Origin: Opitutales bacterium
GTDB lineage: Bacteria > Verrucomicrobiota > Verrucomicrobiia > Opitutales > UBA953
Reading direction: 5' to 3'
DNA length: 64,000 nucleotides
NCBI GenBank assembly: GCA_017935025.1
Contig: JAGBIL010000036.1
Span: forward strand, 1-64,000
This document shows positions 37,333 through 46,236 of this stretch, in pieces; within the stretch, counting starts at the first letter, position 1, and the number at the start of each line of letters is the position of its first letter. Made by a program: the position numbers and the translations under genes. The notes below the pieces were generated by a model. It was not told the origin of the DNA and ran no database searches. It worked only from the letters and a program-made list of their open reading frames with translations.

Positions 37333-37815
37333 ATGTCTTCAGAAAAAAACATCGTTTCCGCCGTAGACGCGCTGGTTTCCGGTATGAATTGCCGTCCGAG
37401 TTGGGACGAATATTTCATGGCGGCGGCGGTACTGATCAGTATGCGCTCGGCCTGCGACCGCCTGCACGTCGGTTGCCTCGTCGTTTCCGCAGGCGAACAC
37501 CCGAACCGCATCATCGCGGCGGGCTACAACGGATTTTTGCCGGGAACACCGCATTGTTCCTGCGTGCGCGACGGGCACGAGCAGGCAACCGTTCACGCCG
37601 AGCAAAACGCCGTCGCCGATGCCGCCAAGCGCGGCGTGAGCCTCATGGGGGCAACCGTTTACATCACGCATTTTCCCTGCATTAATTGCGCAAAAATCCT
37701 CGCCGCCGCCGGGGTCGGCTCCGTGAAATATCTCCACGATTACCATAACGACGAACTCGTCCGCCCGCTCCTCGAAACCGCCGGAATCACCATCGAACGC
37801 CTCGCGTTTCGATGA
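37333..37815 (+). CDS. dCMP deaminase (ComEB-like)
   Basis: This 160-residue cytidine/deoxycytidylate deaminase converts dCMP to dUMP for thymidylate supply. The zinc site is His88 and Glu90 in VHAEQNA with Cys116 and Cys119 in PCINC. The N-terminal RPSWDEYFMAAA and the long insert with ILISMRSACDRLHVGC match the ComEB/dCMP deaminase group rather than cytosine or tRNA deaminases. ComEB is the name in Bacillus, where the gene lies in the competence locus; that does not prove a role in competence. It is flanked by the AT-rich repeat upstream. Confidence 0.9.
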   Translation: MSSEKNIVSAVDALVSGMNCRPSWDEYFMAAAVLISMRSACDRLHVGCLVVSAGEHPNRIIAAGYNGFLPGTPHCSCVRDGHEQATVHAEQNAVADAAKRGVSLMGATVYITHFPCINCAKILAAAGVGSVKYLHDYHNDELVRPLLETAGITIERLAFR

Positions 37816-37968
37816 GAACCGGGATGTTTTTATTTCCCGTTCCCGCAAGACAAAATGCTCTTGTGTTTTAGAAATATTGTTCAATAATTGGGGCGATTCG
37901 CAGAGGTATTCCGTTCGGGATTTTGCGGATTGCCCTTATTTTTTACAAAAACAAAAACTCGATTGCTT

Positions 37969-39366
37969 ATGAAACCCGACTTGGATTCCGACGAAATTTA
38001 TACCCCGCAGGCGGACGTTCCCGCCGGGGCGCGCGACGGCGTTCCCGTGGTTGAAGAAAACGGCGAAGATCCGCTGAAACGCCGCGAGAAGTTTTCGTGG
38101 AAGAGCTTCGGAGGCGACGGCTTTATCGTTTCCGTGATAATTCATGCCGTTCTGATTCTCTTCGCGTTTTTCTATGTTATGGCAACCGTGAAACCGGAAC
38201 CGGATCCGGTGCCGACCTTTCTCTCCGGTAGCGGCGGAGGCGGGAACGGGGAAAATCCCTCCAAAACGCGCCAAATGCGTCCGAAACCGCGTGAAATGGC
38301 GACGCAGAACAAAATCGTTTCTAAAAACGCGTCGTCATCGCTCACGCTTCCGGAAATGCCGAAAATGGACACATCGGGCTCGATGGGCGGGATGAAAGCG
38401 GGCGGACCTTCGTCCGGATTCGGAGACGGTGGCAACGGCGGCGGAATCGGTCCCGGGCAGGGTGTCGGCATCGGCGGCGGGCGCAATTTCGTTTCCGGTC
38501 CGTTCGGTATTAAACACACCACTCTTCCGAGCCTCAAAGGAACGCTCTTTGACCTGAAGCGTTCCCGCGACGGAAAAATCACCTACTGCACGACCGAGGC
38601 AGACAACGCCGGCAAGCGCAAGGACGAGCTCCACAAAGCGATCGGTATGCTCGACAACAGTTTCGACGTGAAAAAACTCACCCAGCGCTACTTCGAGGCG
38701 GGAACAAAGCTCAACGCCAACCAAGTTTACATTTACAAAGATTTTGAAACGAAAAACGCGATTCGCGCGGAAGCGGCGACCGCTGCGTTTGCCGACGAGG
38801 AAGGCAAGCCTCCGTTCGACGCACCGGGCTGGCTTGTCGTTTACACCGGCGACATCACGCCGCCGGAAACGGGCGAATATCGTTTTGTCGGTATGGGCGA
38901 CGACGTGCTCATCGTCGGTCTCGACAGAAAAACCGTTTTCTACGCCTACTGGCCGGGCGAAGGTCACGGGAGCGCCGTGCGCGAACCCGCCGGATCGAAT
39001 TGGGAACCGAAAAACCACACGAAGACCGACGGAAAAGGCTCCGGAAACGGCGGAACCGTGCAGAACCACCTTTTCAAAGGTTCTTGGATGAAGCTCCAAA
39101 AGGGAAGAAAATACAAAATCTGCATCGCGTTCGGCGAGGGCGCAGGCGGCTACGCGGGAGCGGTTTTGGGTATCGAAAAGAAGGGCGAACGCGACGAAAA
39201 TTCGCCCGACGCGCCGTATTCGATTTTCAAACTCGGTCCCGTGAATCCGGAATTTTTGGAGATGCTTTTCATCGAAGGGCGTTACAAACAGGAAGGTCCG
39301 AATTTCGGCACGAAGACGAGCAAAGGTCGCTCGGATCCGAAGCCGGGCGAACGCCGTTTTCTTTAA
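37969..39366 (+). CDS. Membrane-anchored Gly-rich protein with a PA14-like domain
   Basis: This 465-residue protein begins with an acidic cytoplasmic part and one membrane helix (about 48-68, FIVSVIIHAVLILFAFFYVM), like TonB- or energy-transducer-type anchors. A Gly/Ser/Pro-rich linker (80-180) is built of GGGGNG and GGNGGG stretches. The C-terminal 260 residues look like a PA14 beta-barrel (PGWLVVYTGDITPPETGEYRF, then DDVLIVGLDRKTV). PA14 domains bind carbohydrates or act as adhesins. Its role and cargo are unknown. I chose the ATG at 37969; upstream sequence of the same frame lies in the spacer. Confidence 0.65.
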   Translation: MKPDLDSDEIYTPQADVPAGARDGVPVVEENGEDPLKRREKFSWKSFGGDGFIVSVIIHAVLILFAFFYVMATVKPEPDPVPTFLSGSGGGGNGENPSKTRQMRPKPREMATQNKIVSKNASSSLTLPEMPKMDTSGSMGGMKAGGPSSGFGDGGNGGGIGPGQGVGIGGGRNFVSGPFGIKHTTLPSLKGTLFDLKRSRDGKITYCTTEADNAGKRKDELHKAIGMLDNSFDVKKLTQRYFEAGTKLNANQVYIYKDFETKNAIRAEAATAAFADEEGKPPFDAPGWLVVYTGDITPPETGEYRFVGMGDDVLIVGLDRKTVFYAYWPGEGHGSAVREPAGSNWEPKNHTKTDGKGSGNGGTVQNHLFKGSWMKLQKGRKYKICIAFGEGAGGYAGAVLGIEKKGERDENSPDAPYSIFKLGPVNPEFLEMLFIEGRYKQEGPNFGTKTSKGRSDPKPGERRFL

Positions 39367-39371
39367 TTCCG

Positions 39372-39929
39372 ATGGCAAGCTCGAAAATTTACACGGAAAT
39401 AGAAGGGCATTTTCTGCTCGCGCGTCTCAACGTGAAGGGAATTTTTGCCCGGTCGGTCGTTTGGGTCGTGGAGTTCTCCGAAGGAAAGGGTGCTCGCGGT
39501 TTTATTTTGAACCGACCGACGGGAAAAACGCTCGGTGTGTGCTCGCCGAATTTCGCGGGAACGCCGCTCGGTGATGTGCCCGTGTTGGAAGGCGGTCCCG
39601 TGGGTTCGGGGCAACTCTGCTTCGTGTTGCGTTCCCGCGCTTCCGCCGACGGGAAACATCATGTCCGCGTCGGCGTGCGTACGGAGGAAATTCGCGACGT
39701 GATTTTCAATCCCGGTGTGCGCGCGTACGGTTTTGTCGGTCGCGCCGAATGGGCACCCGGTCAGCTTGAAGACGAGATTTCCCGCAACACGTGGATGCGC
39801 GTGCGCATGGATGCCGACGCGTGGGATGCCGGCGGGGCGGAGGATTTCTGGCGTCGGCTCGTTGCGAAAATCCGCAAGCCGGAAGCCGAGTTGATGCTGA
39901 GTGCGCCGTCGGACCTGGCCGCAAATTAA
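39372..39929 (+). CDS. YqgE/AlgH family protein
   Basis: The 185-residue cytoplasmic protein belongs to the YqgE/AlgH family (DUF179). Visible blocks are GHFLLA at the start, ARGFILNRPTGKTLG, LEGGPVG, and the strongly conserved GRAEWAPGQLEDEI (usually GYAGWxxGQLE). Family members are linked to Psl/alginate regulation in Pseudomonas but have no defined molecular role. It starts five bases after the PA14-type gene. Its end overlaps the convergent NUDIX gene by four bases. Confidence 0.9.
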   Translation: MASSKIYTEIEGHFLLARLNVKGIFARSVVWVVEFSEGKGARGFILNRPTGKTLGVCSPNFAGTPLGDVPVLEGGPVGSGQLCFVLRSRASADGKHHVRVGVRTEEIRDVIFNPGVRAYGFVGRAEWAPGQLEDEISRNTWMRVRMDADAWDAGGAEDFWRRLVAKIRKPEAELMLSAPSDLAAN

Positions 39930-40333
39930 GCCGATAATTTTTTGACAATCGGGAGATCTGCCGCCGCCCAATCGAGTGCGGAAAGTTCGCTTGCCGCGAG
40001 CCAACGCGCTTCGACGTGTTCCCGCAAAACGAATTGCGCATCGGCGTTTGCGGGAACGCAGAAAAATGCATCCATTTCGATTTCGCAATTCGGGTAGGAG
40101 TGGCAAACCGTTGTGATTTTTTCTCCTACGATTACCGGAAAATCCATTTCTTCGAGAAGCTCCCGGGCGAGTGCGGCAGCCGCTGTTTCCCCCGCATCGA
40201 TTTTCCCGCCGGGAAATTCCCACTTCCACGCGACGCAGGGATTTTTGGCGTTCCCGCGCCGTGCGCAGAGAATTTTTCCGTCGGCGCGAACAACGACGGC
40301 GGCAACCACACGAATTTTCGGAATTTCGGTCAT
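39926..40333 (-). CDS. NUDIX hydrolase, MutT-like
   Basis: This 135-residue protein has the NUDIX box from GGKIDAGE to RELLEEMD. The G-x5-E-x7-R-E-L-x-E-E core is intact, but the Gly that usually follows the last Glu pair is Asp. The arrangement matches MutT-type 8-oxo-dGTP hydrolases (VVAAVVVRADGKILCARR, then WEFPGGK). The N-terminal strand is normal in length. It is followed on the plus strand by a long repeat-rich spacer (40334-41095). Confidence 0.9.
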   Translation of the reverse strand: MTEIPKIRVVAAVVVRADGKILCARRGNAKNPCVAWKWEFPGGKIDAGETAAAALARELLEEMDFPVIVGEKITTVCHSYPNCEIEMDAFFCVPANADAQFVLREHVEARWLAASELSALDWAAADLPIVKKLSA

Positions 40334-41095
40334 CTTCGGTTAATTAAAATTTTTTTAACGCAAAGAACGCAAAAAAATAAAAAACCTTCTTTCGCTTCTG
40401 TTCGTTTCCGGTAAAAAAATCTTTGCGTTCTTTGCGTTGAAAAATTTCCGTGTTTTTCGAGAATTCCGTGGTTCTAAAAAGCTTCGTGCGTTCCCGTGAA
40501 AGCGGTTAAAAACCGCTTCCCCCAATGAAACTTTGCGTCTTAGTGTCTTTGCGTGAGGTTTTGTTTCGCCTTTTCAAGGCTCGTTGTTTTTTTATTTCCT
40601 ACCCTACGCTCACGCGTAGGGTTTTAGGACATAACGCCTCTCCGAGGCTTTGGGTTGCGTGCGGTGAGCTCATCCTCCGTCTGTTTTAGAACATAACGCC
40701 TCTCCGAGGCTTTGAGTTTCCTAAAAAGAAAGAAAAAATCACGTGGCGATGAGTGCGAGCGCTACGAGCACGGGAGGCTTTGAGTTTCCTAAAAAGAAAG
40801 AAAAAAATCACACGTTCGGACCATCTCTCGCATAAAATAAACACTATTTCCGCACCGCCAAAAACGTTTAGGACAGTAATGGCAAGAGTATCTCTCCTCT
40901 AATTAAAAACTTCTTTTTCTTCTGTTCCTCTTGGTGAAAAACTCTGTGTTTCTCTGTGTTGAAAATAAATCCGCGGGAATCGGCGCGAATCTGCGTGCAA
41001 AACAGCTCGAAAGTCCCACGGAAGCGGCCGGAGTCCGCTTCTCCCGATAAAGCCTCCGTGGTTTTGCGGATCCGTGAGAGTTTTCTTTCCCGATT
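40334..41095. repeat. 762-base non-coding repeat island
   Basis: No gene is supported here. The content in order is: an inverted pair CGCAAAGAACGCAAA/TTTGCGTTCTTTGCG about 55 bases apart (40360-40437), CCGTG words, an AAGCGGTT/AACCGCTT hairpin at 40500-40518, and a 33-base direct repeat (40622-40654 and 40684-40716) with the core ACATAACGCCTCTCCGAGGC. Next comes a 36-base direct repeat (40707-40742 and 40774-40811) with GAGGCTTTGAGTTTCC, and a second related hairpin GAAGCGG/CCGCTTC at 41021-41041. It is the flank of the convergent oligopeptidase gene. Confidence 0.75.
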
Positions 41096-43141
41096 TTACT
41101 CCGCCAAGCCTTCGCGTTTGAGGAGGGCGGCGGGATCGGGAGCGCGTCCCATGAAGTCGCGGAAGAGCGTTTCTGCGGGAGCGGCGTTCCCGCGTGCGAG
41201 GATTTTTTTGCGAAAATCGCGTCCCGTTTCCGGGTTCAGAATACCCTCATTCAAAAAGCGCGTGAAGCAGTCGGCTTCGAGCATTTCCGCCCATTTGTAG
41301 GAATAGTAGCCCGCCGCGTAGCCGGTCGGCTCTGAGAACAAATGCAGGAATTTGCGCGCCATGGAAACCTGCGGGGACGCGGTCGGCACGAGGTAGTCGG
41401 CAAGCGTTTCGTTCCAATAGTTTTCCAAATCGCAGTCTTTGTACTTCGCGGTTTCGATGTGGAAATCCAAGTCCATTTTCCCGAAGGAAAGCTGACGCAC
41501 GCAAGCGCTTGCGGCGCGGAAATTTTGCGCGCGCAGGAGTTTTTCCAAAAGTTCCTGCGGGAGCGGTTCTCCGGTCTCAAAATGCTTGGCGAAAAGGCTT
41601 AGCGATTCCGCGTGCTTGCACCAGTTTTCCATGATTTGCGAGGGAAGTTCGACAAAATCCCACGCGACGTTCGTTCCCGCGAGTTCGGGAATTTCGACTT
41701 CGCTCAAAACGTGGTGAAGCAGATGTCCGAACTCGTGGAAAATCGTCAGCACTTCGTCGAACGAAAGCAAGGCGGGTTTGCCGTCTACGGCGGGCGACAT
41801 ATTTCCGCAAATCAGCCCGAGGTGCGCGGGAACGCCTTCGCCGCGCGTCGCGAGAAAATTCATCCACGCTCCGGCGCGCTTGGTTTCGCGCGGATGCCAA
41901 TCGGTGTAAAACGCGCCGAGCAGCTTTTCGCCGTCGAAAACCTCGTAGGTTTTCACTTCCGGATGCCACGCGGGAACGCCCGTTTTTTCGACGATTTTTA
42001 CGCCGAAAAGTTTTTCCGCAATCGCAAAGGCTCCGGCGATGACGGCGTTCACTTCAAAGTACGGACGCAGGCATTCTTCGTCGAAATCGTAGCGTTCGCG
42101 GCGAAGCTTTTCCGCCCAAAAACCGACCGCCCACGGCGCGAGTTTTCCCGTTTCGGCGGCGCAGGCATCGCCGCGTTCCCGCGCGAATTTTGCGAGGTCT
42201 TCCGTTTCGGTTTTGAAAAAAGAATCTACGCGAGAGCGCAGGTTTTCGACAAATTCGCGGGCGTTTTTCCCGCTTTTCGCCATACGGCGGGAAGTCGTGT
42301 AATCGGCGAAGTCGGCGAACCCGAGGAGCTTCGCTTTTTCGTCGCGCAGGGCGAGAATTTCGCGGATGAGCGGCGCGTTGTCAAACTTCGCGTCGGCGCG
42401 GGCAACGGCGCTGGAGGCTTCCCAAAACTCGCGGCGCAGCGCGTCGTTTTCCGCGTATTGCATCACGGGAACGAGCGAGGGCGCCTGGAGCGAGAAACGG
42501 AATTCGCCGTCGCGGTTTTTCGCCTTGGCGGACGCGGCTGCGGCGGCTTTCGCGCTCGCGGGAACGCCGGCGAGAAGCGCTTCGTCGTCGACGAATTTTT
42601 CCCACGCGTTGGTGGAATCGAGGACGTTTTCGCCGAATTTTGTCGTGAGTTCGGCGAGCTTGGCGTTGATGGCGGCGAGGCGGGATTTTTTGTCGTCGGG
42701 CAAGTCGGCGCCGTTTTCGCGGAAATCGGCGAGCGTTTCGTCGAGAAAACGTTGCTGCACGGCGTTGAGCGTTCCCGCGGGAACGTTTTCGGCGGCGGCT
42801 TTGATTTTTTCCCAAAGGCGAGCGTTGAGCGTGAGCGAGCTGAAAAACTCCGTTACTTTCGGCAAAACGGTGTTGTAGGCTTCGCGGAGTGCGGGCGTGT
42901 TTTCGACACTTTCGAGGTGGGAGACGCGTCCCCACGCGCGACCGAGTTCCCGCGTGGCGCGGGCGAAGCCGAGCAAAGTTGCGTCGAAGGAAATTTCGCC
43001 CGGGGCCTGCGTGCAGATTTTTTCGATGTTTGCGCGGGCGCGTTCAAGCGCAAATTCGATGTCGGGAACGATGCGCTCCGGCGTCAGTTGCGCCCAATCG
43101 ACATAAAAATCTTCCGAAAGAAAAGGATGTTCCGTATTCAT
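41096..43141 (-). CDS. prlC: Oligopeptidase A (M3 family)
   Basis: This 681-residue zinc metallopeptidase degrades short peptides in the cytoplasm, including cleaved signal peptides. The zinc site is HEFGH, with His469 and Glu470 in TIFHEFGHLLHH, and the third ligand is in the following helix (VELPSQIMENW). The N-terminal region matches M3A oligopeptidases. I chose the ATG at 43141, which starts NTEHPFLSEDF like the family; a longer frame begins 45 bases upstream. It is alone, with divergent icd 152 bases away. Confidence 0.93.
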   Translation of the reverse strand: MNTEHPFLSEDFYVDWAQLTPERIVPDIEFALERARANIEKICTQAPGEISFDATLLGFARATRELGRAWGRVSHLESVENTPALREAYNTVLPKVTEFFSSLTLNARLWEKIKAAAENVPAGTLNAVQQRFLDETLADFRENGADLPDDKKSRLAAINAKLAELTTKFGENVLDSTNAWEKFVDDEALLAGVPASAKAAAAASAKAKNRDGEFRFSLQAPSLVPVMQYAENDALRREFWEASSAVARADAKFDNAPLIREILALRDEKAKLLGFADFADYTTSRRMAKSGKNAREFVENLRSRVDSFFKTETEDLAKFARERGDACAAETGKLAPWAVGFWAEKLRRERYDFDEECLRPYFEVNAVIAGAFAIAEKLFGVKIVEKTGVPAWHPEVKTYEVFDGEKLLGAFYTDWHPRETKRAGAWMNFLATRGEGVPAHLGLICGNMSPAVDGKPALLSFDEVLTIFHEFGHLLHHVLSEVEIPELAGTNVAWDFVELPSQIMENWCKHAESLSLFAKHFETGEPLPQELLEKLLRAQNFRAASACVRQLSFGKMDLDFHIETAKYKDCDLENYWNETLADYLVPTASPQVSMARKFLHLFSEPTGYAAGYYSYKWAEMLEADCFTRFLNEGILNPETGRDFRKKILARGNAAPAETLFRDFMGRAPDPAALLKREGLAE

Positions 43142-43293
43142 ATTTTTCTTAGGGGAAAATCTAATCCTGCCTTCCCGCCGAAACAAAACAAATTTCGGTA
43201 GAGCTTAACCGCGATTTTTTGCGGGGGATTAATAGGCGTTGAATTAATACCCGTTCTCCGTAAAATTCTGCGCTTTCAATTTTTTTTTACGCT

Positions 43294-44541
43294 ATGACAC
43301 CTGAAAAAATTTCCGTGAACGCGGACGGCTCGCTCGCCGTTCCCGCCAATCCGATTATTCCGTTTATCCGCGGCGACGGGAGCGGCCCGGACATTTGGGA
43401 CGCCGCCGTGCGCGTGCTCGATGCCGCCGTTGAAAAAGCCTACGTGGGAACGCGCAAAATCGAATGGCGCGAAGTTTTTGCCGGAGAAAATGCGTTTAAG
43501 AAACTCGGAACGTGGTTGCCCGACGAAACGGTCGATATTTTCCGCGAATACCTCGTCGGCATCAAAGGACCGCTGACGACGCCGGTCGGCAAAGGCGTGC
43601 GCTCGATCAATGTTACGCTCCGCCAAACGCTGGATTTGTTCGTTTGCCTGCGTCCGGTGAAATATTTTCGCGGAATCGAAACCCCGGTGAAAGATCCGTC
43701 GCAGGTCGACATGGTTGTTTTCCGCGAGAACACGGAGGACATTTACGCGGGCATCGACTGGACGGCGGGAACGCCGAAAGCGCTCCGCATGATTGAATTT
43801 CTCAAAACCGAATTTCCGGACGATTTCAAAAAAATCCGCTTCGGCGCGGAAACGCCGGATGAAATCGGGTTCGGCGTGAAGCCCGTTTCCAAGGCGGGAA
43901 CGCAGCGCCTCGTCCGCGCCGCGCTCGAATACGCAATCGCGCAAAACCGCAAATCCGTGACGATTGTCCACAAAGGCAACATCATGAAATTTACCGAAGG
44001 CGCGTTTCGCGATTGGGGCTACGCCGTGGCGAAGGAAGAATTCGGCGCGGAAGAAATCGACGGCGGTCCGTGGCTCAAAATTCCGGCGGGAAAACCCGGT
44101 GCGGGAATCGTCATCAAGGATTGCATTTGCGACGCGTTTTTGCAGGAAATTTTGCTTCACCCGCAGGATTTCGACGTGATCGCGACGCTGAATCTGAACG
44201 GCGACTACGTTTCCGACGCGCTCGCGGCGCAGGTCGGCGGAATCGGCATTTCGCCCGGCGGGAACATCAACACGAAGTCCGGGCACGCGATTTTTGAAGC
44301 CACGCACGGCACGGCACCGAAGCTCGCGGGGCTCGACAAGGCGAATCCGTCGTCGCTTCTGCTTTCCGCGGAAATGATGTTCCGCCACATGGGTTGGAAC
44401 GAAGCGGCGGACTTGATTGTTAAAGGCGTCGAAGGCGCGATTTCCGCGAAAACGGTAACCTTTGACCTTGCGGCAATGATTCCCGACGCGACTGAGTTGA
44501 AATGCTCGGAATTTGCCGATGCCGTCATCGCGAATTTTTAA
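43294..44541 (+). CDS. icd: Isocitrate dehydrogenase (NADP)
   Basis: Icd oxidises isocitrate to 2-oxoglutarate in the TCA cycle. The 415-residue protein has [13 protein letters not shown], the substrate-binding [19 protein letters not shown] with its regulatory Ser, and [16 protein letters not shown]. Later blocks for the nicotinamide and metal sites ([30 protein letters not shown]) follow. The closing HGTAPKLAG and the coenzyme site indicate the NADP-dependent, E. coli-type form. leuB follows after 13 bases. Confidence 0.95.
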   Translation: MTPEKISVNADGSLAVPANPIIPFIRGDGSGPDIWDAAVRVLDAAVEKAYVGTRKIEWREVFAGENAFKKLGTWLPDETVDIFREYLVGIKGPLTTPVGKGVRSINVTLRQTLDLFVCLRPVKYFRGIETPVKDPSQVDMVVFRENTEDIYAGIDWTAGTPKALRMIEFLKTEFPDDFKKIRFGAETPDEIGFGVKPVSKAGTQRLVRAALEYAIAQNRKSVTIVHKGNIMKFTEGAFRDWGYAVAKEEFGAEEIDGGPWLKIPAGKPGAGIVIKDCICDAFLQEILLHPQDFDVIATLNLNGDYVSDALAAQVGGIGISPGGNINTKSGHAIFEATHGTAPKLAGLDKANPSSLLLSAEMMFRHMGWNEAADLIVKGVEGAISAKTVTFDLAAMIPDATELKCSEFADAVIANF

Positions 44542-44554
44542 CACGGAAAACATT

Positions 44555-45655
44555 ATGGAATTGAAAATTGCCGTTTTGCCGGGCGACTACATCGGTCCGG
44601 AAGTCATGGAAGCCACGCTGCCGATTCTCGAAAAGGCGCTCAAAAAACACGGGCACACGCTGGAATATTCCGTGCATCCCGTCGGCGGAGCCGGAATCGA
44701 CGCTTGCGGGAAGGCGCTTCCCGACGAAACGCTCGCGGCTTGCCGTGCGGCGGATGCAATTTTGTTCGGTTCGGTCGGAGGACCGAAGTGGAAGGATGTC
44801 CCGCGCAACGAACAGCCGGAGCGCGGCGCGCTTTTGCCGCTTCGCAAAAATTTTGAACTTTTCGCGAACGTGCGTCCGGGCTTGCTGCTTCCCGCGCTGA
44901 TGCAGTCTTCGCCGATCGCTCCCGCGCGCATCCCGAACGGAATCGACATGGTTTGCATCCGCGAACTCACGGGCGGAATTTATTTCGGACAGCCGAAGCA
45001 AACGACGACGCTCCCGAACGGCGAACTCGAAGCCGTCGACACGATGCGTTACCGTACGAGCGAAATCGAGCGCATCACCGACGTCGCCATCGCCACGGCG
45101 CGCGGACGGGAACGCAAAACCATTTGCCTCGTCGATAAATCCAACGTGCTCGAAACCTCCGTTTTGTGGAACAAAATCGTCACGGAACGCGTCGCCGCAC
45201 TCGCGCCCGACGTTACGCTGACGCATTTGCTCGTCGATAACGCCGCGATGCAGCTCGTCGCCAATCCGGGGCAATTCGATGTTTTGCTTACGGAAAATAT
45301 GTTCGGCGATATTTTGTCGGACGAAATGGCGGTCGTTTGCGGCTCGCTCGGAATGCTTTCCTCCGCCTCGCTCGGCGCGCAGAAAAACCGTTACGGTTTC
45401 CCGTTCGGGCTTTACGAGCCCTCCGGCGGGAGTGCACCCGATATCGCAGGGCAGGACAAGGCGAATCCGTGCGCGCAGATTCTTTCCGCCGCGCTCATGC
45501 TTCGCCACAGTTTCGGTTTGCACGACGTCGCGGGAGAAATCGAAGCGGCGGTTCGCGCGACGATTGACGCGGGAACGCGCACGGCGGACATCGCTTTCGG
45601 CGGGAACGCCGTCGGAACGAAAGCGATGGCTGCGGCGATCCTTTCGCGAATTTGA
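44555..45655 (+). CDS. leuB: 3-Isopropylmalate dehydrogenase
   Basis: LeuB oxidises 3-isopropylmalate in leucine synthesis. The 366-residue protein has AVLPGDYIGPEVM (usually GDGIG), LFGSVGGPKW, LPLRKNFELFANVRP and ELTGGIYFGQP. It continues with KSNVLETS and TENMFGDILSDE, all in the order of the family. The chain is longer than Icd-type tartrate enzymes and lacks the Icd substrate block. I took the ATG at 44555 because the upstream part of the frame overlaps icd. leuA, leuC and leuD are not here. Confidence 0.93.
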   Translation: MELKIAVLPGDYIGPEVMEATLPILEKALKKHGHTLEYSVHPVGGAGIDACGKALPDETLAACRAADAILFGSVGGPKWKDVPRNEQPERGALLPLRKNFELFANVRPGLLLPALMQSSPIAPARIPNGIDMVCIRELTGGIYFGQPKQTTTLPNGELEAVDTMRYRTSEIERITDVAIATARGRERKTICLVDKSNVLETSVLWNKIVTERVAALAPDVTLTHLLVDNAAMQLVANPGQFDVLLTENMFGDILSDEMAVVCGSLGMLSSASLGAQKNRYGFPFGLYEPSGGSAPDIAGQDKANPCAQILSAALMLRHSFGLHDVAGEIEAAVRATIDAGTRTADIAFGGNAVGTKAMAAAILSRI

Positions 45656-45680
45656 AAATAAATTCGCAATTTATAAAACG

Positions 45681-45720
45681 CGAAGAACGCAACGGTGAGT
45701 GAAAACCTTTGCGTTCTTCG
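45681..45720. terminator. Hairpin between convergent leuB and DUF2147 gene
   Basis: Arms CGAAGAACGCAA (45681-45692) and its complement (45709-45720), with an AAAA/TTTAAA flank, lie in the spacer between the two convergent stops. The core GAACGCAA is part of the same word family seen at 40360-40437. Confidence 0.6.
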
Positions 45721-45762
45721 CTTTAAAAATCGGGCGCTTGCAATTCTTCGCGTGGCGGAGAA

Positions 45763-46212
45763 TCAGTCTTTGACCGGGATTTCCGGGGTGAGCGGCTTGC
45801 CGTCGCCTTTGAAGGTTTTGTTCGGCAACCACGTTTGGTTGCGACCGAAGAAAGCGATTTTTCCGCGAACGATGAGGTTTTCGCCGTCGCGCCAAATTTC
45901 GCAGCCGTAGACTTTGCCTTTTTGCGGGTCGAGAATTTTTCCGCCGCTGTATTCGTCGCCGTCTTTTTTCAGGTTCCAGATAATGTCCAGCCCGATGATT
46001 TTCGGAGCGCCGGGCAGTTTTGCCGTCGCGTTTTTATCTTTCAAAACATCGACGACGCGACCGTAAATTTTTCCTTTGTATTCGTAGATTTGAACGACGC
46101 TTTTCGCTTCCTTGGTTTCGTCGTCAATCGTTGTCCAGAAACCGATGACATCGCTTGCGAAAACGAAAGTTGCGCTCAGTGCGAAGAGGAGGGCAGTGAT
46201 CAGAGTTTTCAT
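45763..46212 (-). CDS. DUF2147 family exported protein
   Basis: A signal peptide (about 1-20, ending near FAS) leads into a 149-residue beta-rich protein of the DUF2147 family. Its signature is the start IGFWTTIDDETKEAKSVVQIYEYKGKIYG and the later KGKVYGCEIWRDGENLIVRGKI. Members are small periplasmic lipocalin-like proteins without a proven function. The start is preceded by an A-rich leader with no Shine-Dalgarno sequence. argA lies 25 bases upstream on the same strand. Confidence 0.88.
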   Translation of the reverse strand: MKTLITALLFALSATFVFASDVIGFWTTIDDETKEAKSVVQIYEYKGKIYGRVVDVLKDKNATAKLPGAPKIIGLDIIWNLKKDGDEYSGGKILDPQKGKVYGCEIWRDGENLIVRGKIAFFGRNQTWLPNKTFKGDGKPLTPEIPVKD

Positions 46213-46236
46213 TTTTTTTGTAGGTTGAGGTTATAA

